Positions 5,393 to 8,892 of a stretch of DNA of 8,892 nt are shown piece after piece; positions within the stretch are counted from its first letter, which is position 1, and every line of letters starts with the position of its first letter. Below the pieces are notes generated by a model. It had not been told where the DNA came from. It searched no databases and worked only from the letters and a program-made list of their open reading frames with translations. The stretch lies in NCBI GenBank assembly GCA_016764535.1, contig JAESRR010000052.1, positions 2,839 through 11,730 of the forward strand. The letters are read 5' to 3'. This stretch comes from Cohaesibacteraceae bacterium. Lineage in GTDB: Bacteria > Pseudomonadota > Alphaproteobacteria > Rhizobiales > Cohaesibacteraceae. The position numbers and the translations under genes were made by a program.

Positions 5393-6717
5393 AAAATACC
5401 CACTCAATTGCCGCGCGTCTTGCAATTGGTCTGGCCTTTGGCACAGCTATTCTGTGGGCAGGAGCCGCAGCAATCACGCTGCTGGTTTTGCAAGCTGAAC
5501 TTACGGAGTCATTTGACCGCACACTTAGACAAAGCGCTTTAAGATTGCTGCCATTGGCAATGCACGATCTGCATGAAAGAGAAGAAGGCGAGCAAGATGA
5601 ATTGCGTATTTCCGGTCTGGAGGACGCTGACAAGGCCTTTTCATATTATGTACGCGATCGTAACGGAAAACCTATTCTCCTGAGTGATGACGTCGCTCCG
5701 GAAGATGTTTTCGCGAATGTTCGGGACGGACTGTCCGACATAGATGGGCGACGTGTTCTCGCGCTTACTGAACCAGATTCAGGTTACGCTATTGTGCTGG
5801 TTGAAGCAGGAACCCATCGCCAGGATATATTTATAGAAGCAGCAATTGCTCTTTTTTGGCCACTGGCCGGTCTGATACCGCTAATTGGATTTGGAATATG
5901 GGCTTCTGTCCGATTTGCACTTCGTCCACTAAAGATTCTTCGCGATCAAATAGCAAAACGTGGCACCCATAATCTGAATGAAATTCACACAACAAATCAC
6001 CCCGCCGAGCTAGCTCCTATTGCAGAGGAAGTTGATAATTTGCTCAAACGCCTTCGAGCGGCACTTGACGCCGAGCGTAGTTTTGCTGCCAGCAGCGCCC
6101 ACGAGTTGCGAACGCCTATTGCCGGAGCTCTGGCACAAATTCAACAATTGATGCTGGAACTGAAAGATCAAAATGCGAAGTCACGTGTGGCTGAAGTAGA
6201 ATTCGCTTTAAAGAAACTAGCCAGTCAAGCAGAAAGGCTGCTGCAACTTTCGCGCCTTGACGCAGGGTTTGCACGATCAGGGACAATCAATGATTTAATG
6301 CCGGTTCTCAATCTGGTCGTGCGAGATGTGCAATCTGATGGCATGGCACAAAACAGGATCACTTTGAAAATTGATCCTGGCGCAGACCTGCGGGTAGCGA
6401 TTAATCTGGACGCATTTGCAATAGCACTTACAAATCTATTGCAAAACGCAATCAAACACGGTGCGGCTGCTACAATCGTCGAAGTAAATGTCGGCCCCGA
6501 AAAATCCATCCGGGTAACAAATAGCGGACCGTCTGTCGACCAATTGACACTTCAAAAACTGGGCGCACCATATGTGAGAGGCAATACAAAAGCTTCGGGA
6601 AGCGGACTGGGCCTTTCTATTGCGCGCACGATGATGGAGCAAACAGGAGGCACTTTGTACCTCCGGTCTCCAGCAACAGACAAAGTCGATGGCTTTGAAG
6701 CTGAATTGAAATGGTGA
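5389..6717 (+). CDS. Membrane sensor histidine kinase (TctE/QseC/BqsS-like)
   Basis: Partner kinase, 442 aa, of the upstream response regulator. A first membrane helix lies at about 10-34, then a periplasmic sensor of about 110 residues, a second helix at about 149-174, a HAMP linker (about 175-226, with ALRPL), and the kinase core. H238 in SAHELRTPI is the phosphorylated histidine, N353 in LLQNAIKHG is the N box, and GSGLGLSIAR (403-412) is the G2 box. The G1 box reads VTNSGP (376-381), with Asn where Asp is most common; similar N variants occur in CusS-like kinases, so activity is still expected. The sensor has an acidic stretch at 62-71 (HEREEGEQDE) containing R64-E-E-G-E68, which fits the RExxE motif linked to Fe(II) sensing in BqsS and has the ExxE spacing of PmrB. 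AGGA lies 10 bases before the ATG. The metal signal is a hypothesis. Confidence 0.95.
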   Translation: MKNTHSIAARLAIGLAFGTAILWAGAAAITLLVLQAELTESFDRTLRQSALRLLPLAMHDLHEREEGEQDELRISGLEDADKAFSYYVRDRNGKPILLSDDVAPEDVFANVRDGLSDIDGRRVLALTEPDSGYAIVLVEAGTHRQDIFIEAAIALFWPLAGLIPLIGFGIWASVRFALRPLKILRDQIAKRGTHNLNEIHTTNHPAELAPIAEEVDNLLKRLRAALDAERSFAASSAHELRTPIAGALAQIQQLMLELKDQNAKSRVAEVEFALKKLASQAERLLQLSRLDAGFARSGTINDLMPVLNLVVRDVQSDGMAQNRITLKIDPGADLRVAINLDAFAIALTNLLQNAIKHGAAATIVEVNVGPEKSIRVTNSGPSVDQLTLQKLGAPYVRGNTKASGSGLGLSIARTMMEQTGGTLYLRSPATDKVDGFEAELKW

Positions 6718-6759
6718 ACCAAACCGTTTGAACTGCGCACGGCAATCAATCATTCGAAC

Positions 6760-8064
6760 TCAGGCTGTTGCAAAAACTTGCGCAGGTCCCGAACTTCCAA
6801 ACTGATGCGCAATAATGGATTGAGGTGTCATTTCAATCGAAAATCCTGGTTGCCGCGGGGCTCTATATACACCGTTTTCGACAATACACGGGTTCAGGAA
6901 GTGCTCGTGCAGGTGATCAACATATTCGATACGTTTGCTATTTTTTTCGCCCGATATCGCTACATAATCGATCATCGAAAGATGTTGAACATATTCGCAT
7001 AAACCGACCCCGCCTGCATGTGGCCACACCGGAAGATCGTATTTTGCGGCCATTAATTGTACCGCCAGCACTTCATTCAGTCCCCCCAGACGACAAGCGT
7101 CGATCTGAACAATGTCGATTGCGCCTCCCATGATGAATTGCTTGAACATAATCCGGTTTTGACACATCTCACCTGTTGCCACCTTGATCGGAGCTACCCC
7201 TTTACGGATTGCCTTGTGACCGGCCACATCATCCGGGCTTGTAGGTTCTTCTATAAATAGAGGCCTAGCGAAAGAAAGTTTATTTACCCATTCGATTGCC
7301 TGGTCGACATCCCAAATCTGGTTGGCGTCGATCATGATATTCATGTCTTCGCCCAACTCCTCACGAGCGATGGTCAATCGACGGATGTCATCATCAAGGT
7401 TTGCCCCTACCTTGAATTTTGTATGGGAGAAACCGGCAGCAAGAGCTTCGCGGCACAGGCGGCGTAGCTTGTCGTCGGAATAGCCAAGCCAACCAGCTGA
7501 TGTCGTATAGCAAGGGTAGCCCTCAGATTCCAGAATGGCGATTCTGTTTGCTTTGCCAGACTCTCCCTTTTGCAATAATTCGAGCGCCTCATGTGGCGTG
7601 ATTGCGTCTGTAATATATCTGAAATCAACCAGCCGTACGATCTCTTCAGGCGACATATCCGCGACCAGCCGCCAAACCGGTTTTCCTGCTTCTTTGGCCA
7701 ACAAATCCCACATCGCATTGACAACTGCGCCGGTTGCCAGATGAATCGCACCCTTGTCCGGCCCGATCCAGCGCAGCTGACTATCGCCGGTGATATGACG
7801 CCAGAACCGCCCCATATCCTCGCGCACCCAATCCAGATCAAGGCCGATGAGCAACGGGCGCAATGCCTCGATGGCTGCCACACATATTTCATTACCGCGT
7901 CCAATGGTAAAAGTCAGACCGTGCCCCCTGTGAGTGCCATTGGTTTCAAGCACAATATAGGCGGCAGAATAAACCGGATCGGGATTCATCGCATCCGAAC
8001 CATCCAGCCCATCCTTACTGGGGAAGCGTAAGTCATGTGTACGGATTGCAGTAATTGTGACCAT
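6760..8064 (-). CDS. fucD: L-fuconate dehydratase (enolase superfamily)
   Basis: Cytosolic enzyme, 434 aa, dehydrating L-fuconate to 2-keto-3-deoxy-L-fuconate (EC 4.2.1.68). The N-terminal capping domain carries the FucD/ENOSF1 signature DGSDAMNPDP (21-30), YSAAY and GLTFTIGRGNE (49-59). The barrel holds K216-F-K218 (acid/base lysines), metal ligands D246 (with N248), E272 and E299, D322, and H349 in PHAGGVGLCE. These positions run two residues before the equivalents I recall for the Xanthomonas enzyme (K220, D248, E274, E301, H351). C-terminal IEYVDHLHEHF is also typical. The capping-domain signature separates it from rhamnonate and other acid-sugar dehydratases. Its ATG shares one base with the stop of the hydrolase gene upstream (TAATG), so the two are translationally coupled. 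It ends 42 bases from the convergent kinase gene. Confidence 0.93.
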   Translation of the reverse strand: MVTITAIRTHDLRFPSKDGLDGSDAMNPDPVYSAAYIVLETNGTHRGHGLTFTIGRGNEICVAAIEALRPLLIGLDLDWVREDMGRFWRHITGDSQLRWIGPDKGAIHLATGAVVNAMWDLLAKEAGKPVWRLVADMSPEEIVRLVDFRYITDAITPHEALELLQKGESGKANRIAILESEGYPCYTTSAGWLGYSDDKLRRLCREALAAGFSHTKFKVGANLDDDIRRLTIAREELGEDMNIMIDANQIWDVDQAIEWVNKLSFARPLFIEEPTSPDDVAGHKAIRKGVAPIKVATGEMCQNRIMFKQFIMGGAIDIVQIDACRLGGLNEVLAVQLMAAKYDLPVWPHAGGVGLCEYVQHLSMIDYVAISGEKNSKRIEYVDHLHEHFLNPCIVENGVYRAPRQPGFSIEMTPQSIIAHQFGSSGPAQVFATA

Positions 8065-8892
8065 TAGCCCGCTACCACATTCTGACTTTGCATGCCCAGT
8101 CCTTCGATGCCAAGCTCCATCCGATCGCCGGATTTGAGATAGATTTGTGGTTTTTGCCCCATGCCCACACCCGGAGGTGTACCGGTCGAAATCACATCAC
8201 CCGGATGCAGGGACATGAATTGCGATAAATGGCTGATGACGGTGGCAACATCAAAATGCATGGTGCGTGTCGAGCCGTCCTGATATCGATGGCCGTTGAC
8301 CTCAAGATGCATGGCAAGGTTCTGTGGGTCCGGCACTTCGTCACGAGTCACAAGCCATGGACCAATGGGGCCGAAGGTATCGCACGATTTTCCTTTGACC
8401 CACTGCCCCGAGCGATGCAGTTGAAAATCGCGCTCCGAAAGATCGTTAATGACGCAATAGCCCGCAACATGGCCAAGCGCGTCATTTGTGTCCACATATT
8501 TGGTCACTTTGCCAATTACCACACCCAGTTCAACTTCCCAGTCAGTTTTGATCGAATTACGCGGAATTTCGACATCATCATCGGGCCCGGTTATGGCTGA
8601 GGTAGCCTTGAAAAACACCACTGGCTCATCAGGTAGATCCATCCCCGCTTCGGCTGCATGATCGGCGTAATTCAGACCAATGCAGATGAATTTGCCCACA
8701 TTTCCAACGCAAGCACCCAGTCGGGAAGTACCGGCAACTGATGGCAGATCCGCTAGTTTCAGTCCGCGCAGACGATCCAGCGCCTCGTCGCCAAGTGTGT
8801 CGCCAGCCAAATCGTCAATAACACCAGAGAGATCACGGATCACGCCATCTTCGTCGAGAATTCCAGGCTTTTCCTGACCTTTTGGGCCAAAA
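8064..8892 (-). CDS. Fumarylacetoacetase-family hydrolase, probable 2,4-diketo-3-deoxy-L-fuconate hydrolase, 5'-partial
   Basis: Likely last step of L-fucose breakdown: cleavage of 2,4-diketo-3-deoxy-L-fuconate to pyruvate and lactate, inferred from its coupling to fucD. Numbering from a GTG at 8843: IGLNYADHAAE (55-65), PVVFFK (74-79), divalent metal ligands E103 and E105 in WEVELG with D134 in INDLSERD, KGKSCDTFGPIGPWLVT (150-166) and GDVISTGTPPGVG (215-227). That GTG is not the start: the frame stays open to the window edge and reads FGPKGQEKPGILDEDG before VIRDLSG, the standard N-terminus of the family. About five residues are therefore missing beyond the edge. The stop shares one base with the fucD start. 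Other FAH enzymes such as ureidoglycolate lyase have similar sequences, so family is certain and substrate is inferred. Confidence 0.88.
   Translation of the reverse strand, partial: FGPKGQEKPGILDEDGVIRDLSGVIDDLAGDTLGDEALDRLRGLKLADLPSVAGTSRLGACVGNVGKFICIGLNYADHAAEAGMDLPDEPVVFFKATSAITGPDDDVEIPRNSIKTDWEVELGVVIGKVTKYVDTNDALGHVAGYCVINDLSERDFQLHRSGQWVKGKSCDTFGPIGPWLVTRDEVPDPQNLAMHLEVNGHRYQDGSTRTMHFDVATVISHLSQFMSLHPGDVISTGTPPGVGMGQKPQIYLKSGDRMELGIEGLGMQSQNVVAG

Noticed and set aside
6718..6759. Terminator hairpin between the convergent kinase and fucD genes
   Set aside because: Only an imperfect GTTTGAA/TTCGAAC pairing around a loop of about 20 bases, without a T run; too weak to call.
7407..7904. 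Long minus-strand reading frame of 165 codons inside the dehydratase region
   Set aside because: It lies wholly inside fucD in another frame; fucD has all catalytic motifs, while this frame is rich in W, C and R with no recognisable domain.
8229..8600. Plus-strand frame of 123 codons opposite the hydrolase gene
   Set aside because: Antisense shadow of a gene with complete FAH motifs; no start signal and no recognisable domain.

Overview
The window reads as a bacterial chromosome segment of intermediate GC (about half by eye), most likely from a Gram-negative alphaproteobacterium. The taxon is inferred from the gene families and their arrangement and is not proven. Genes are densely packed: six are complete, two run off the window edges, and no gap between genes exceeds about 130 bases. 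I see no tRNA, rRNA, CRISPR array, insertion sequence or phage gene.

Layout. (1) Left edge to 854, plus strand: a class III metallophosphoesterase whose N-terminus lies outside the window. (2) 922-4601, minus strand: a three-gene operon, transcribed in the order DUF2271 periplasmic protein (4601-4131), PepSY-transmembrane/flavodoxin/NADPH-FAD reductase fusion (4099-1907), and ApbE flavin transferase (1917-922). (3) 4733-6717, plus strand: an OmpR-type response regulator and its membrane histidine kinase, divergent from the operon and sharing a 131-base control region with it. (4) 6760 to the right edge, minus strand: L-fuconate dehydratase preceded by a fumarylacetoacetase-fold hydrolase, overlapping by one base and transcribed hydrolase first.

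How they fit together. The central block looks like a complete flavin-based route for moving electrons out of the cytoplasm. NADPH reduces FAD and then FMN in the cytosolic half of the fusion protein. Electrons cross the membrane through the PepSY-TM helices, probably on haem. They then reach a small Sec-exported DUF2271 protein that carries a D-G-L-T-G-A-S site for covalent FMN, which ApbE would attach. The divergent two-component system is the obvious regulator. Its kinase has an RExxE sequence in the periplasmic sensor, and the shared promoter has a direct repeat with 11-bp spacing close to the TTAAG-N6-TTAAG form reported for BqsR. This suggests, without proving, that iron controls the operon and that the operon may reduce ferric iron or another extracytoplasmic acceptor. 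The right-hand pair belongs to the non-phosphorylating L-fucose pathway, in which L-fuconate is converted by way of 2-keto-3-deoxy-L-fuconate to pyruvate and lactate.

Start corrections. The response regulator and the DUF2271 gene both fit GTG starts preceded by GGAG with exactly 6 bases of spacing. The two edge genes have open, family-like N-terminal sequence continuing past the apparent starts.
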